Notes: generated from the letters alone by a model not told the origin. Counted from the first letter of the stretch, positions 49,612 to 59,024 are shown. The stretch is 64,000 bases of DNA from Oscillibacter sp. 1-3 (GCF_000403435.2 NZ_KE159708.1:237090-301089), one strand, 5' to 3'. Made by a program: numbers and translations.

Positions 49612-51780
49612 TCATTCCTTGGGAACCTGGCGCATGGAGAGACTGATCCGCTTCTTTTTCTCATCCACCTCCAGCACCACCACCTTCACTACGTCCCCCA
49701 CGGATACGGCCTCGGAGGGGTGCTTGACGAATTTGTCCGCCACCTGGGAGATGTGGACCAGCCCGTCCTGATGGACGCCGATGTCCACAAAGGCGCCGAA
49801 GTCGATGACGTTGCGCACGGTGCCTGTCAGCACCATGCCGGGCTTCAAGTCCTTGATCTCCAGCACGTCGGTGCGGAGGATGGGCTGGGGCAGGTCATCC
49901 CGGATGTCCCGGCCCGGCTTCATCAGCTCGCCCACCACGTCCCGCAGGGTGGGTACGCCCACGCCGCACTCCGCCGCGGCCCGCTCCTCGCCGTAGGATT
50001 TCACCTGGGCGCTCAGGTCCCGCAGGTTCCCGCCGCCCACGTCCGCCAGGGAGTGGCCCGTCAGAGACAGCAGCTTCTCGGCGGCGTCGTAGCTCTCCGG
50101 GTGAACGGCGGTGTTGTCCAGCACGGATTTGCTCTCCGGCACCCGCAGGAACCCGGCGCACTGCTGGAAGGCCTTGGGCCCCAGCTTGGGGACCTTCAAA
50201 ATCTGCTTCCGGGCGGTGAAGGGGCCGTTTTCCTCCCGGTAGGCCACCACGTTTTTGGCGGTGGTGCCGTTGAGCCCTGCCACCCGCTGGAGGAGGGAGG
50301 GGGAGGCGGTGTTCACGTCCACGCCCACGGCGTTGACGCAGTCCTCCACCACGCCGTCCAGGGCCTCCCCCAGGCGCTTGGGGGGCATGTCGTGCTGGTA
50401 CTGCCCCACGCCGATGGCCTTGGGGTCGATCTTCACCAGCTCCGCCAGGGGATCCTGGAGCCGCCGGGCAATGGACACGGCGGAGCGGAGGTTCACGTCG
50501 AACTGGGGGAACTCCTCCGCCGCCAGCTTGGAGGCGGAGTACACGGAAGCCCCGGCCTCGGAGACGATCATATAGGAGACATGGGCTCCGGCGCTGTTGA
50601 CCTGGTGAATCAGCTCCACCGCCATCTGCTCCGTCTCCCGGCTGGCGGTGCCGTTGCCGATGGCGATGTGCTCCACACCGTGCTTTTTGATGAGCCTTGC
50701 CAGGGCGGCGATGGCCTCTTTTTTCTGCCGCTCCCCGTGGGTGGGGTAAACCACGGCGGTGTCCAGCACCTTGCCGGTGCCGTCCACCACCGCCACCTTG
50801 CAGCCCATGCGGTACCCGGGGTCCAGGCCCATGGTGACCTTGCCCTTCACCGGGGGCTGCATTAAAAGGGGACGCAGGTTCAGGGCGAACTGGCCGATGG
50901 CCCCCTCGTTGGCCCGGTTGGTCAGCTCGGAGCGGGCCTCCCGCTCCAGAGAGGGGAAGATCAGACGGTCGTAGGCGTCCTCGGCGGCGGCCTTCACAAA
51001 CTCCATAGCCCGGCTGCCGGGCTTCACCGCATGGCGGCGGACGGTCCGCAGGGCCAGCTCCCGGTCCAGCTCGACGCTGACATTTAAAAGCTCCTCTTTT
51101 TCTCCCCGGTTGACGGCCAGGATCTGGTGGCCCTGGAGCTTGGAGAGAGCCTGGGAGAAGTCGTAGTACAGGCGGTAGACGCTGTCCTCCTCCGTCTGGG
51201 CGGCGCTGTGGAGGATTCCGTTTTTCTCCAGCAGCTCCCGCAGGCGCTTGCGGAGCTCCGCGTCGTCGCTGATTGCCTCCGCCACGATGTCGGACGCCCC
51301 CGCCAGGGCCTCCTCCGCCGTCTCCACGCCCTTCTCCGGGTCGACGTACTTTGCCGCCTCCTCCAGGGGGTCCGGGCAGTCCGGCCCCTGGGCAAAGAGG
51401 AGCTCCGCCAGGGGCTCCAGCCCCTTTTCCTTCGCCATTGTGGCCCGGGTGCGGCGCTTTTGCCTGTAAGGCCGGTACAGGTCCTCCACCTCCGCCAGGG
51501 TTTTCGCGGCGTCGATGGCGGCGGAGAGCTCCTCCGTCAGCTTGCCCTGCTCTTCAATGGCGCTTTTCACCGCCTCCCGCCGCTCCCGGAGGCCCCGAAG
51601 GTACTGGAGCCGCTCCTCCAGGGTCCGGAGGGAGGTATCGTCCATGGCGCCGTGGAGCTCCTTGCGGTAGCGGGCAATAAAGGGGATGGTGTTTCCCTCG
51701 TCCAGGAGGCGCACCACGTTTTCCACGTGCTCTGGACGCTTGTCCAGTTCCTGGGCGATCTGTAAAATAATTGGGTCCAT
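49612..51780 (-). CDS. tex: RNA-binding transcription accessory protein Tex
   Basis: 722 residues, typical for Tex. N-terminal helical domain (IPFIARYRKELHGAMDDTSLRTLEERL), the YqgF-like core (MGLDPGYRMGCKVAVVD), helix-hairpin-helix segments (VNTASPSLLQRVAGLNGTTAKNVVAYR) and a C-terminal S1 domain (GMVLTGTVRNVIDFGAFVDIGVHQDGLVH). It is a cytosolic nucleic-acid binding protein linked to transcription fidelity and toxin expression in other species. It appears to be transcribed with the unknown gene downstream of its start region. Confidence 0.95.
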   Translation of the reverse strand: MDPIILQIAQELDKRPEHVENVVRLLDEGNTIPFIARYRKELHGAMDDTSLRTLEERLQYLRGLRERREAVKSAIEEQGKLTEELSAAIDAAKTLAEVEDLYRPYRQKRRTRATMAKEKGLEPLAELLFAQGPDCPDPLEEAAKYVDPEKGVETAEEALAGASDIVAEAISDDAELRKRLRELLEKNGILHSAAQTEEDSVYRLYYDFSQALSKLQGHQILAVNRGEKEELLNVSVELDRELALRTVRRHAVKPGSRAMEFVKAAAEDAYDRLIFPSLEREARSELTNRANEGAIGQFALNLRPLLMQPPVKGKVTMGLDPGYRMGCKVAVVDGTGKVLDTAVVYPTHGERQKKEAIAALARLIKKHGVEHIAIGNGTASRETEQMAVELIHQVNSAGAHVSYMIVSEAGASVYSASKLAAEEFPQFDVNLRSAVSIARRLQDPLAELVKIDPKAIGVGQYQHDMPPKRLGEALDGVVEDCVNAVGVDVNTASPSLLQRVAGLNGTTAKNVVAYREENGPFTARKQILKVPKLGPKAFQQCAGFLRVPESKSVLDNTAVHPESYDAAEKLLSLTGHSLADVGGGNLRDLSAQVKSYGEERAAAECGVGVPTLRDVVGELMKPGRDIRDDLPQPILRTDVLEIKDLKPGMVLTGTVRNVIDFGAFVDIGVHQDGLVHISQVADKFVKHPSEAVSVGDVVKVVVLEVDEKKKRISLSMRQVPKE

Positions 51781-51792
51781 AGATTGTTCCTT

Positions 51793-52602
51793 TCAATTCC
51801 AAAAGCTGTGGGCAATCTTCGTCAGCTTGTCCAGCGCACTGCCGTGAACATCGGGCGGGGAATCCAGCCCCACAAAAAAGTCCACGAAAAAGTTCTCCGC
51901 ATCCGGGCCGCCGCGCATGGCCGCCAGGACCTGGAACGCCTCCGTTTTCAGGCTGGAGCGGAGGTCTGCCGACGCGGCACACCGAAGGGCCGCGGCGGCC
52001 TTGCGGTGGCCGTCCAGCAGCAGCGACATTCCCTCCGTCGCATGGAGGGCAATGCCGCGGGGCGGCGGTTCCGCCCGTTCAAACCGCTCCCGGTAAAACG
52101 CCGCCCGGTCCGGGTCAAATCGGGACCGCTTCTGGGAGGGGTACAAAAACACCGGCCGGATCGGACTGTTCTCGCAGTCATAGTCGTCGTCAAACAGCTG
52201 GGCCGGAGCTGTGGCGGCGCTGGGCGGCCTGGTGTCCGGTACATCCCAGAAGAACCGCCCGCCGCCGTCGGCGGGATAGGCGTCCCCCTCCGACAGAACG
52301 TACAGCCCAGGCTCCAACAGCCCCAGCAGAGGAGCGAGCGTGGGGACGGCGTCCTCCAGCCGCTCAAAGCCGCTGTTCAGCGTCTCCCGGCACTGCTCCA
52401 GCGCTGGACATTCCGCCGCGTCCCGGCCCCAGCCGGAGGCCAGCAGGCTCTCGCAGGCACCGCAGATCGGGGTCTCCCAGGACAGCAGGGGTGTCCCTCG
52501 GAGAGTCAGGCAGCAGTCCGTGCCGCTGGGGGTCTCCCGGGGCCGGCACTCCTTCCGGAGCGCCAGGACCCCTCCACATGCATCGCCAGCGCCCTCCGGC
52601 AC
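51793..52602 (-). CDS. Unknown Cys-rich protein
   Basis: About 269 residues. The start is uncertain: the frame is open from 52680 without an ATG. GTG 52602 has AGGAG 5 bases upstream and TTG 52605 is 2 bases from it. Cys pairs (DCCLTL, ICGACESLL) are spaced like a zinc-binding site in the N-terminal third. The middle has GIALHATEGMSLLLDGHRKAAAALRCA, a pattern seen in small ParB-like/DGHR-containing proteins. No signal peptide. The function cannot be named. It ends 12 bp from the tex start. Confidence 0.6.
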   Translation of the reverse strand: MPEGAGDACGGVLALRKECRPRETPSGTDCCLTLRGTPLLSWETPICGACESLLASGWGRDAAECPALEQCRETLNSGFERLEDAVPTLAPLLGLLEPGLYVLSEGDAYPADGGGRFFWDVPDTRPPSAATAPAQLFDDDYDCENSPIRPVFLYPSQKRSRFDPDRAAFYRERFERAEPPPRGIALHATEGMSLLLDGHRKAAAALRCAASADLRSSLKTEAFQVLAAMRGGPDAENFFVDFFVGLDSPPDVHGSALDKLTKIAHSFWN

Positions 52603-52677
52603 CAAGGCTCCTGTTTCACATCCGGCCGCACAGGCAGGATCTTCACGCTGTTTTAGTCCATATTCGCCCCTGGGGCC

Positions 52678-54162
52678 CTATTTGTGGTACAGCTTCTTCG
52701 TCTCGTACTTGGGCTCAAAGCTGACGTTGATCCCCAGCTGCCGCAGCAGCTTCTCGTCCTCGTCGCTGAGGATGACGGAGAAGTGGGCGTCGCAGCCCCG
52801 GAGCTTGGGCATTTGCCGCTGGGCCAGGTCCGCCAGGGGATTGGTCAGGGCGGAGATGGTCAGGGCCAGCAGCACCTCGTCGGTGTGGAGGCGGGGGTTC
52901 TTGTGGCCCAGATACCCGGTTTTCAGCCGGCACACCGGCTCTAGGACCTGGGCGGAGATCAGCTCAAAGTGGTGGTCGATGTTCCCCAGGGCTTTCAGGG
53001 CGTTGAGCAGCAGGGCGGAGGCCGCCCCCAGGGTCTCGGAGGTCTTGCCCGTCACCACCCGGCCGTCCGGCAGGACCATGGCCCCGGCAGGGGCCCCGGT
53101 AGCCTCGGCCTTCAAGAGGGCGGCGGACACGGCCGGGCAGATCTCCGGCGTGACGCCGGCCTGGTTCATCACCAGCTCCAGCTTCCGCACCGGCTCATCC
53201 CCGGCCTTGCCCTGGATCTTCTCCACGCAGGCGGTGTAGTACCGCCGGAGGATCTCCTGCCGGGAGGCCTCCCGGCACACCTCGTCGTCGGAGATGCAGT
53301 TGCCCGCCATGTTCACCCCCATGTCCGTGGGGGACTTGTAGGGGGAGGCCCCCTGGATCTTTTCGAAGATGGCGCTGAGCACCGGGAAGATCTCCACGTC
53401 CCGGTTGTAGTTCACGGCGGTCTCGCCGTAGGCCTCCAGGTGGAATGGGTCGATCATGTTCACGTCGTTCAGGTCCGCCGTGGCGGCCTCGTAGGCCAGG
53501 TTTACCGGGTGCCGCAGGGGCAGGTTCCAGATGGGGAAGGTCTCATACTTGGCGTACCCGGCGGTGATGCCCCGCTTGTGGTCGTGGTAGAGCTGGCTGA
53601 GGCAGGTGGCCATCTTGCCGCTGCCGGGGCCCGGGGCCGTCACCACCACCAGGGAGTGGGTGGTCTCGATGTAGTCGTTTTTCCCCAGGCCGTCGTCGCT
53701 GACGATGTGGGGCACGTCGGAGGGGTAGCCGGCGATGGGGTAGTGGCGGTAGCACCGGATGCCCAGGGCCGTGAGGCGCTTCAAAAAGGCGTCGGCGGCG
53801 GCCTGGCCGTTGTAGCGGTTCAGCACCACGCTGCCCACGTACAGGTCCAGTCCCCGGAAGATGTCGATCAGGCGCAGTACGTCGTCGTCGTAGGCGATGC
53901 CCAGGTCTCCCCGGATTTTGTTTTTCTCAATGTCCGATGCGTTGATGGCGATGACGATCTCTACATCGTCCCGCAGCTGCTGGAGCATGCGGATCTTGCT
54001 GTCCGGCGCGAAACCGGGCAGGACACGGGAGGCGTGGTAATCGTCAAAGAGCTTGCCGCCGAACTCCAGATACAGCTTGCCGCCGAACTGGGCGATCCGC
54101 TTTTTGATCTGCTCCGACTGGGTGGTGAGATACAATTCGTTGTCAAAGCCGATAGCCGCCAT
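52678..54162 (-). CDS. DUF1846 family protein (UPF0371)
   Basis: 494 residues from ATG 54162 (GGGGG 10 bases upstream; homologues begin MAAIGFDNELYLTTQSEQIKKR). Conserved family blocks include VEIVIAINASDIEKNKIRGDLGI, TAPGPGSGKMATCLSQLYHDHKRGI, PFHLEAYGETAVNYNRDVE and TDMGVNMAG. The P-loop-like GPGSGK suggests nucleotide binding. The physiological role is not established; structures of homologues exist. Monocistronic here. Confidence 0.93.
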   Translation of the reverse strand: MAAIGFDNELYLTTQSEQIKKRIAQFGGKLYLEFGGKLFDDYHASRVLPGFAPDSKIRMLQQLRDDVEIVIAINASDIEKNKIRGDLGIAYDDDVLRLIDIFRGLDLYVGSVVLNRYNGQAAADAFLKRLTALGIRCYRHYPIAGYPSDVPHIVSDDGLGKNDYIETTHSLVVVTAPGPGSGKMATCLSQLYHDHKRGITAGYAKYETFPIWNLPLRHPVNLAYEAATADLNDVNMIDPFHLEAYGETAVNYNRDVEIFPVLSAIFEKIQGASPYKSPTDMGVNMAGNCISDDEVCREASRQEILRRYYTACVEKIQGKAGDEPVRKLELVMNQAGVTPEICPAVSAALLKAEATGAPAGAMVLPDGRVVTGKTSETLGAASALLLNALKALGNIDHHFELISAQVLEPVCRLKTGYLGHKNPRLHTDEVLLALTISALTNPLADLAQRQMPKLRGCDAHFSVILSDEDEKLLRQLGINVSFEPKYETKKLYHK

Positions 54163-54271
54163 GGCAGAGGTTCCCCCTTCACACAAAAATTTTTCCCGAA
54201 TAAGTATACCACATCCTGGCGGATTTGGAAAGAAAAATAGAGCGGGGAAAAGACAGGGCCTCACAGGACGG

Positions 54272-54302
54272 AAAAAGCCCCGGGCCGATCCCGGCCCGGG
54301 GG
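54272..54302 (-). terminator. Terminator of the CPBP protease gene
   Basis: GCCCCCGGGCCGG and CGGCCCGGGGC pair around GAT and are followed on the minus strand by TTTTTCCG, 42 bp past the stop. Confidence 0.8.
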
Positions 54303-54343
54303 CTGCTGGCGTACTTTCTCAGGCCGCTTTTGCGGCGGGGCGG

Positions 54344-55201
54344 TCAGACGGAGGCCGTCCGCCGCTTCCAAAGGACGAGGATCAGGCATACCAGCGCGTA
54401 TCCGGCGGCTGCGATCAGGGAGGCCTCCGCGCCGAATCCCGCTCCGGTCAGCAGGATGCTGTCCGGCGGGATCAGGATCTGAAACAGCGGGCTGCCATAG
54501 GCGCCCTCCGCCGTTGTGATGTGCAGAATGTCGGCTGCCATGACAAAATTCCACACCGCGTGCATGAGTGCGCTGTTTCCGATGGAGCCCTCCCGGACGG
54601 CGGCCAGGGAGAACATGATCCCCACCAGCGTGCCGCTGACGGCAAGAAGCGCGACGCCCCCGAGGGTGAAGCGCTCCATGGAGGGGATGTGCGCCAGACC
54701 GAAAATCAACGACGGGATCAAAATCGCGGTCCGTCGGTTCCACCGGGCCTCCAGCAGGCCCATGATGAAGCCGCGGAACAGCATCTCCTCCAGCACGCCG
54801 GCTTTCAGAGCCGCGGCAGCGGAGGCGGCCGCGGTCAAAATCATATCGCCGGGAGCGAACGCGTTTGCCTTCGGCTCTCCCACCGCCAGAAAGGCGGCGG
54901 CGACAGACAGGGGGAGCAGAACGGACAAGACCGCGCCCCACCCGCTGATTTGAAGGGTGATTCCAAAGTCCTCCATTTTCAGATAGAGAGCTTTGGTTGT
55001 GTAGAGCCAAAAGAACAGCAGCGTGACCAGCAGGCAGCCGGTCATTCTGAAAATCACGTACCACCCCCGGTCCGGGAGGGTGACGACGGAGAAGATTCCG
55101 TCAAAGATCACGCTGCTGCACAGGTCTCCGGCGAAAAACAGCAGGCAATAGACAGCCGCAATGGCAAGCGTTTTGGATGTTGAAAATGAATGCTGCCGCA
55201 T
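54344..55201 (-). CDS. CPBP-family intramembrane metalloprotease
   Basis: 285 residues from ATG 55201 (AGAGGG about 9 bases upstream). Seven to eight membrane segments. The CAAX/CPBP (Abi) motifs are complete: EEMLFRG with the catalytic Glu pair, FGLAHIPSM and HAVWNFV. Family members cleave peptides or prenylated proteins in the membrane, often linked to bacteriocin maturation or immunity; the target here is unknown. It is separated from the ECF operon upstream by a hairpin repeat. Confidence 0.9.
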   Translation of the reverse strand: MRQHSFSTSKTLAIAAVYCLLFFAGDLCSSVIFDGIFSVVTLPDRGWYVIFRMTGCLLVTLLFFWLYTTKALYLKMEDFGITLQISGWGAVLSVLLPLSVAAAFLAVGEPKANAFAPGDMILTAAASAAAALKAGVLEEMLFRGFIMGLLEARWNRRTAILIPSLIFGLAHIPSMERFTLGGVALLAVSGTLVGIMFSLAAVREGSIGNSALMHAVWNFVMAADILHITTAEGAYGSPLFQILIPPDSILLTGAGFGAEASLIAAAGYALVCLILVLWKRRTASV

Positions 55202-55235
55202 TTCCCAATCCCTCTTTTCCTGAATCCTGACATGA

Positions 55236-55299
55236 GAAGCTGTATTCACAGGCGAAAAGACCCGTCCGGACGGCGTTTATCGCCGGTGAATACAGCTTC
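55236..55299. repeat. Palindromic hairpin repeat (REP-like), intact copy
   Basis: GAAGCTGTATTCAC (55236-55249) and GTGAATACAGCTTC (55286-55299) form a perfect 14-bp outer stem around CCGTCCGGACGG. A degenerate copy lies at 49374-49440 upstream of purA. It sits between the ECF operon and the CPBP gene. Confidence 0.65.
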
Positions 55300-55368
55300 T
55301 AAATCGGCACCCGCCAAAACCGGCGGGTGTCGGAAGTCTGGCGGAATGTTCCGCGGAAGCGCCGTGTG

Positions 55369-56082
55369 TCACCGGGAGCCCTCCTCCGACGGGGCGGATT
55401 CGATCTCCGAATAGGGCTCAATCTCCGGGGCCGGGTCTGCCGCGTCATCTTCCGGGGGCAGGGCGGCGTCCGCGGACGCCCGGACGAAGGCGAACCCTCC
55501 GCTGGCCCGGCGGCCCCAGACCAGGATGGTGTAGTCCCCGGTCCTGGGGATCTCAATCGTGTGGTTTCCCTCCAGGGCGTTGCCCTCGCAGAGGGTGTTC
55601 CCGTCCTCGTCGCTGATCTCCACCTCCAGCCGGCCGTAATAGGTGTAGATTTGGCACTGGAGCGTGTCCCCCGCCTCCAGGCGCATGGTGTGGGAGTCCG
55701 CGCCGTCGAACCGGTCGTAGCTCATCTCGTAGAGGTGCTCGTTGGCCCAGCGGGAGGCGTCCCGCAAAGAGTGCCCGTTGACGACCCACCAGGCCGCGCA
55801 GTACATGCACAGCGCCGCCCCGGTGAGGATGAAGCAGAGGAACATCCCCAGCCAGTCGTACTTCACCCGTCCGCCGTCCCGGGCGGAGAGCAGCGTCTCG
55901 ATTCCCAGGAGAATCAGAATGCAGGGGGAGGCTTTCAGCAGCCACTCCGGCTGGAACCCGGGCCAGAACATGGATGCCAGCATTCCCCCTCCGGCGGCCA
56001 CCAGGACGATTCCCAGGGTGAAGGTGCCCACCCGGCGCTGCCGGGGAAGTATGGTCTGCACCGCCTGCTCAGTCGTTTCCAT
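55369..56082 (-). CDS. Membrane protein of the ECF operon, C-terminal extracytoplasmic domain
   Basis: 237 residues from ATG 56082 (GGAGG 6 bases upstream). Three or four hydrophobic segments in the first half (VGTFTLGIVLVAAGGGMLA, SPCILILLGIETLL, LGMFLCFILTGAALCMY) are followed by a beta-rich domain (TLQCQIYTYYGRLEVEISDEDGNTLCEGNALEGNHTIEIPRTGDYTILVWG), probably outside the membrane. The Glu/Asp/Pro tail is disordered. It overlaps the preceding gene by 14 bp. Its role in the sigma-factor operon is unknown; it could be an effector or part of the sensing complex. Confidence 0.75.
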   Translation of the reverse strand: METTEQAVQTILPRQRRVGTFTLGIVLVAAGGGMLASMFWPGFQPEWLLKASPCILILLGIETLLSARDGGRVKYDWLGMFLCFILTGAALCMYCAAWWVVNGHSLRDASRWANEHLYEMSYDRFDGADSHTMRLEAGDTLQCQIYTYYGRLEVEISDEDGNTLCEGNALEGNHTIEIPRTGDYTILVWGRRASGGFAFVRASADAALPPEDDAADPAPEIEPYSEIESAPSEEGSR

Positions 56083-56731
56083 GGGCGTCCTCCTCTTCTG
56101 CTTCCGGCCCGCCGCCGGGGACGTCCGGCGCGTGGGGCGCCTCCTGGAAGAACTCCGGCTGGTATGCCGTGCCCGCAGCCTCCGGGCCGGGGGTGAAGGC
56201 GGGGATGTCATCCGGGGCCGTCCGCTTGGGCCCCCGGATGAACCACATGCCCAGGGCGATAATCAGCAGCGTCACCGCGATGCGGGGGGCGTCCCACACC
56301 AGCAGGTCATACAGCCAGTCCAGCCAGGGGAACAGGTTCCAAACCCCGCGCATGAGCTGCCGGACCACGGTGTCGTACAGCACGTACAGCCCGATGAACA
56401 CCAGCGTCCAGCCGATGACGCTGTGCCGCTTGGCCAGGAGCTCCGAGAGGCGCTGGGCGTCCAGGTCCGACATGCCGAAGAGGTAGGCGTCCTCGTCCTC
56501 CGTACCCTCCATCCGCTGGCGGCGGAGGTTGTAGCTGTCAAAGAAGGAGTACAGCCACAGCGGCACGATCAGCACCGCCAAAGCCCCGATCTGCAGAAAG
56601 ATGGCCAGAGCCAGAAGGCCGCAGGTCAAAATGGTCTGGGAAATACCCCGCCTCATATATCCCTGGTGCATCTGGCCGCACCCGGGAACGCAGGAAAAGA
56701 TAAAAAACAAAAGTCCACGAATCAGTCTCAT
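56069..56731 (-). CDS. Membrane protein of the ECF operon
   Basis: 220 residues. A PGCGQMHQGYMRRGISQTI motif at the N-terminus resembles the GAGHxYxG signature of TM2/DUF5683-like membrane proteins. There are about four membrane segments, an acidic cytoplasmic stretch (RQRMEGTEDEDAYLFGMSDLDAQRL) and a Pro/Glu-rich C-terminus. It begins within the anti-sigma gene's stop (ATGA, 4 bp) and overlaps the next gene by 14 bp. Likely regulated by the ECF sigma factor. Confidence 0.78.
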   Translation of the reverse strand: MRLIRGLLFFIFSCVPGCGQMHQGYMRRGISQTILTCGLLALAIFLQIGALAVLIVPLWLYSFFDSYNLRRQRMEGTEDEDAYLFGMSDLDAQRLSELLAKRHSVIGWTLVFIGLYVLYDTVVRQLMRGVWNLFPWLDWLYDLLVWDAPRIAVTLLIIALGMWFIRGPKRTAPDDIPAFTPGPEAAGTAYQPEFFQEAPHAPDVPGGGPEAEEEDAHGND

Positions 56732-57201
56732 GAGTGGTTACCCCCTCGTGTATGATGTTGCGGCCGCAGGCCGTCAAAGAATCCGGTCACGCCGGACAGG
56801 GTCTCGTTCAATGCCTCGTTCCACCGCTCCGGCCAGGAGTGGAGATGCTCCGCCGCGGCAGAGAGATTCTGCGGCGCCGCCGGGCGGGAGAACTGGATCT
56901 CCTGGCTGCTCCACAGCACCGTCAGCGCCAGGGCCACGGCGGCGGCGGCCGTGGCGTACCGGCTGGTCACCAGCCGGAGGGTCCGCGTTCTGACGCGGGC
57001 CCAAAGGGTCTCTTGGCAGGACCGCTCCGGCTCCAGCAGCTCCGCGCCGCAGAGCAGGTCCGTGTACCGCTGGAGGCACAGGTCGCAGAAGGACAAGTGC
57101 TCCGCGATCTCCAGCCGGGCCAGCTCGTCCAGGGTCTCGTCCCGGATCAGAGCCGCCAGCGCCTCATTTGTCAGATGTCCGTCAGCGCGGAACCGTTCCA
57201 T
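56728..57201 (-). CDS. Anti-sigma factor with zinc-finger N-terminus
   Basis: 157 residues. HLSFCDLCLQRY is the HxxxCxxC zinc motif of zf-HC2 anti-sigma domains. It is followed by a single membrane segment (YATAAAAVALALTVLW) and a short extracytoplasmic tail. It should hold the ECF sigma factor at the membrane. It overlaps the sigma gene by 20 bp and the next gene by 4 bp, the usual tight coupling of such pairs. Confidence 0.88.
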   Translation of the reverse strand: MERFRADGHLTNEALAALIRDETLDELARLEIAEHLSFCDLCLQRYTDLLCGAELLEPERSCQETLWARVRTRTLRLVTSRYATAAAAVALALTVLWSSQEIQFSRPAAPQNLSAAAEHLHSWPERWNEALNETLSGVTGFFDGLRPQHHTRGGNHS

Positions 57202-57715
57202 ATCCTCCGCTCCTTTCCAATCGCTCCCGCAGCAGCCGTTTGCCCCGGGAGAGCTGTGTATGTACCGTCTTTACCGGCCTGCCCAGGGCCAGGGCCGCCT
57301 CCTCCGGGGACTTTTCCTCCAGCAGGCACAGGCGGCACACCGGCCGGTAGGGCTCCTTGAGAGCCTCGATCTCCGCCGCGATGGACGCCGCCCCGGTCTT
57401 CTGCAGGGCCACCTCCTCGGCGGGCGGGGCCAGGCCCGGGGGCATGGCCTCGTCCCCCGGCAGCACGCTGTGGCGGGACCAGGCGCTTTGCAGGTGGTCC
57501 TTGGCCTTGTTGGCGGCGATGCGTCCCAGCCACTGCCGTTCATAGCCCCGGGGGACGGCGTCCCGGTGGAGCCAGGCGGCGAGAAACGTCTCCTGGGTCA
57601 GGTCCTCTGCGGCAGAGGCGTCCCGCACCAGCTGGAAACAGACCGTGTAGACCAGCCGCTCATACTGGGATACCAATTCTGAAAACTGCTCTTTTGTCAT
57701 GCCTCCTGCCGCCAC
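57182..57715 (-). CDS. ECF-type RNA polymerase sigma factor
   Basis: 177 residues from GTG 57715, or ATG 57700 (5 residues shorter; an AGGAGG is only one base away from that ATG). Region 2 has LVYTVCFQLVRDASAAEDLTQETFLAAW and region 4 PVCRLCLLEEKSPEEAALALGRPVKTVHTQLSRGKRLLRERL. It directs transcription to a dedicated promoter set, normally including its own operon. Followed by the anti-sigma gene and two membrane proteins. Confidence 0.92.
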   Translation of the reverse strand: MAAGGMTKEQFSELVSQYERLVYTVCFQLVRDASAAEDLTQETFLAAWLHRDAVPRGYERQWLGRIAANKAKDHLQSAWSRHSVLPGDEAMPPGLAPPAEEVALQKTGAASIAAEIEALKEPYRPVCRLCLLEEKSPEEAALALGRPVKTVHTQLSRGKRLLRERLERSGGYGTVPR

Positions 57716-57802
57716 CTCTCTCCTGCGCGCTGCCTATATTACGGGATAGATTCCTGAATTTCTTCAATTTTTTGTGAAATTTCTTTTGGAGGCGCCGTTT
57801 CG

Positions 57803-58129
57803 TCATGGAGAGGAGGTGTCCAGCATCCCCCGCATATAAGTCAGGGCCAGCTCCAGCTGGCGGGGGGTCAGCTGCCGGCCCAGGTCCACCAGGGCGGAAA
57901 GCTCCCCGGTCTCCAGGGGCGGGGCGGGACTGCGGACCTCGGAGAGGCCCATGATATAGTCGATGCTGGCGTGGAAAATGCTGGACATCTTCTGCAGCTG
58001 TAAAAAACTGGGGTAGTGCTTCTGGTTTTCATAGGCGCTCACCGTCTCCTGGGAGACGCCCAGCTCAATGCTGAGGCGGACCTGGGTCATGTGAAGTTCC
58101 TCCCGCAGCTGCCTGATGTGGTTTTCCAT
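57803..58129 (-). CDS. XRE-family transcriptional regulator
   Basis: 108 residues from ATG 58129 (GGGAGG 6 bases upstream). The HTH_3 domain is complete: IRQLREELHMTQVRLSIELGVSQETVSAYENQKHYPSFLQLQKMSSIFHASIDYIMG. The C-terminal ~40 residues are helical (TPRQLELALTYMRGMLD). It is a small DNA-binding repressor of unknown target, divergent from the TetR-like gene. Confidence 0.9.
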   Translation of the reverse strand: MENHIRQLREELHMTQVRLSIELGVSQETVSAYENQKHYPSFLQLQKMSSIFHASIDYIMGLSEVRSPAPPLETGELSALVDLGRQLTPRQLELALTYMRGMLDTSSP

Positions 58130-58425
58130 AATAACCTCCCTGTGCCGTCCGCTGCCCAAAGAGAAACCGTGATATAATAAAGGTTCATACTATATTCTCC
58201 GGGTGGCCGCAGAGGGGCGGACTGGCTTCCGATTGTTTGGCGGAGCCATTTGCGCCGCCTCTCAAATGGGATTTTATAAGTTACACTTGTATTCAGCAGA
58301 GGCTTATGTTATATTGTATATAGGTTTAACCTGTATTAGGGATTTATACGGGCGGGAATATATGGAACCGCGGCGGAGAGGCCCGTTTCGGCAAAAGCGG
58401 CAGAGGGGATCGAGGGGAAGCCTGT

Positions 58426-58950
58426 ATGCAAAGAGCCTTGAAGGGGACACGGACAAAGCGCAAATTGGCGGACGCTCTGAAGGACCTGCTGGAGACCAGG
58501 CCCCTGGAGCGTGTGCGGGTCCACCACCTGACGGACCTGTGCGAGATCCACCGGCAGACCTTCTACTACCACTTTGCCGACGTCTACCAGCTCTTCGATT
58601 GGTCCGTACAGGAGGACGGGGCGGAGCTGGCCGCCCGGCTGGCGGCGTCCCCCGGCTGGCGGGAGGCGCTGGAGACGCTCCTCCAGGCCATTCCGCCCCG
58701 GCGGGGCTGGTTTCTGGCGGTTTTGAACCAGGCGTCCCCGGAGAGCCGCCAGGCGTTTTTTGACGGTCTCCTGGCTCCAATCGCCGAAAAGGCCGGAATC
58801 TCCGGCCCCGGCGGCGTCTCCGCCATTCTCCTCTCTCTGCTGGAAAAGTGGATTCGGGACGGCTGCGGTCCGGTTCCGGAGGGAATGGCGGTGCTTCTGG
58901 AGCAGATGACGGACCGTCCCGGCCGGGAGGAATCGGGCGTCCCTGGATAG
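58426..58950 (+). CDS. TetR/AcrR-type regulator
   Basis: 174 residues. N-terminal HTH: KRKLADALKDLLETRPLERVRVHHLTDLCEIHRQTFYYHFADVYQLFDW, with the YYHF and DVY(Q/E)L(F/L)DW marks of the DhaS-like/TetR_C_8 branch. The C-terminal helical domain would bind the ligand or partner. Upstream (58290-58350) is an AT-rich region with TTATATTGTATATAGG as probable promoter. There is no neighbouring operon, so the target is unknown. Confidence 0.88.
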   Translation: MQRALKGTRTKRKLADALKDLLETRPLERVRVHHLTDLCEIHRQTFYYHFADVYQLFDWSVQEDGAELAARLAASPGWREALETLLQAIPPRRGWFLAVLNQASPESRQAFFDGLLAPIAEKAGISGPGGVSAILLSLLEKWIRDGCGPVPEGMAVLLEQMTDRPGREESGVPG

Positions 58951-59024
58951 CGGCGGGATTTCCGGCGACGGGAATCCACCTGCCCGCCGGATCGGAATTT
59001 GACAACGCTTTGACAACGCAAAGA

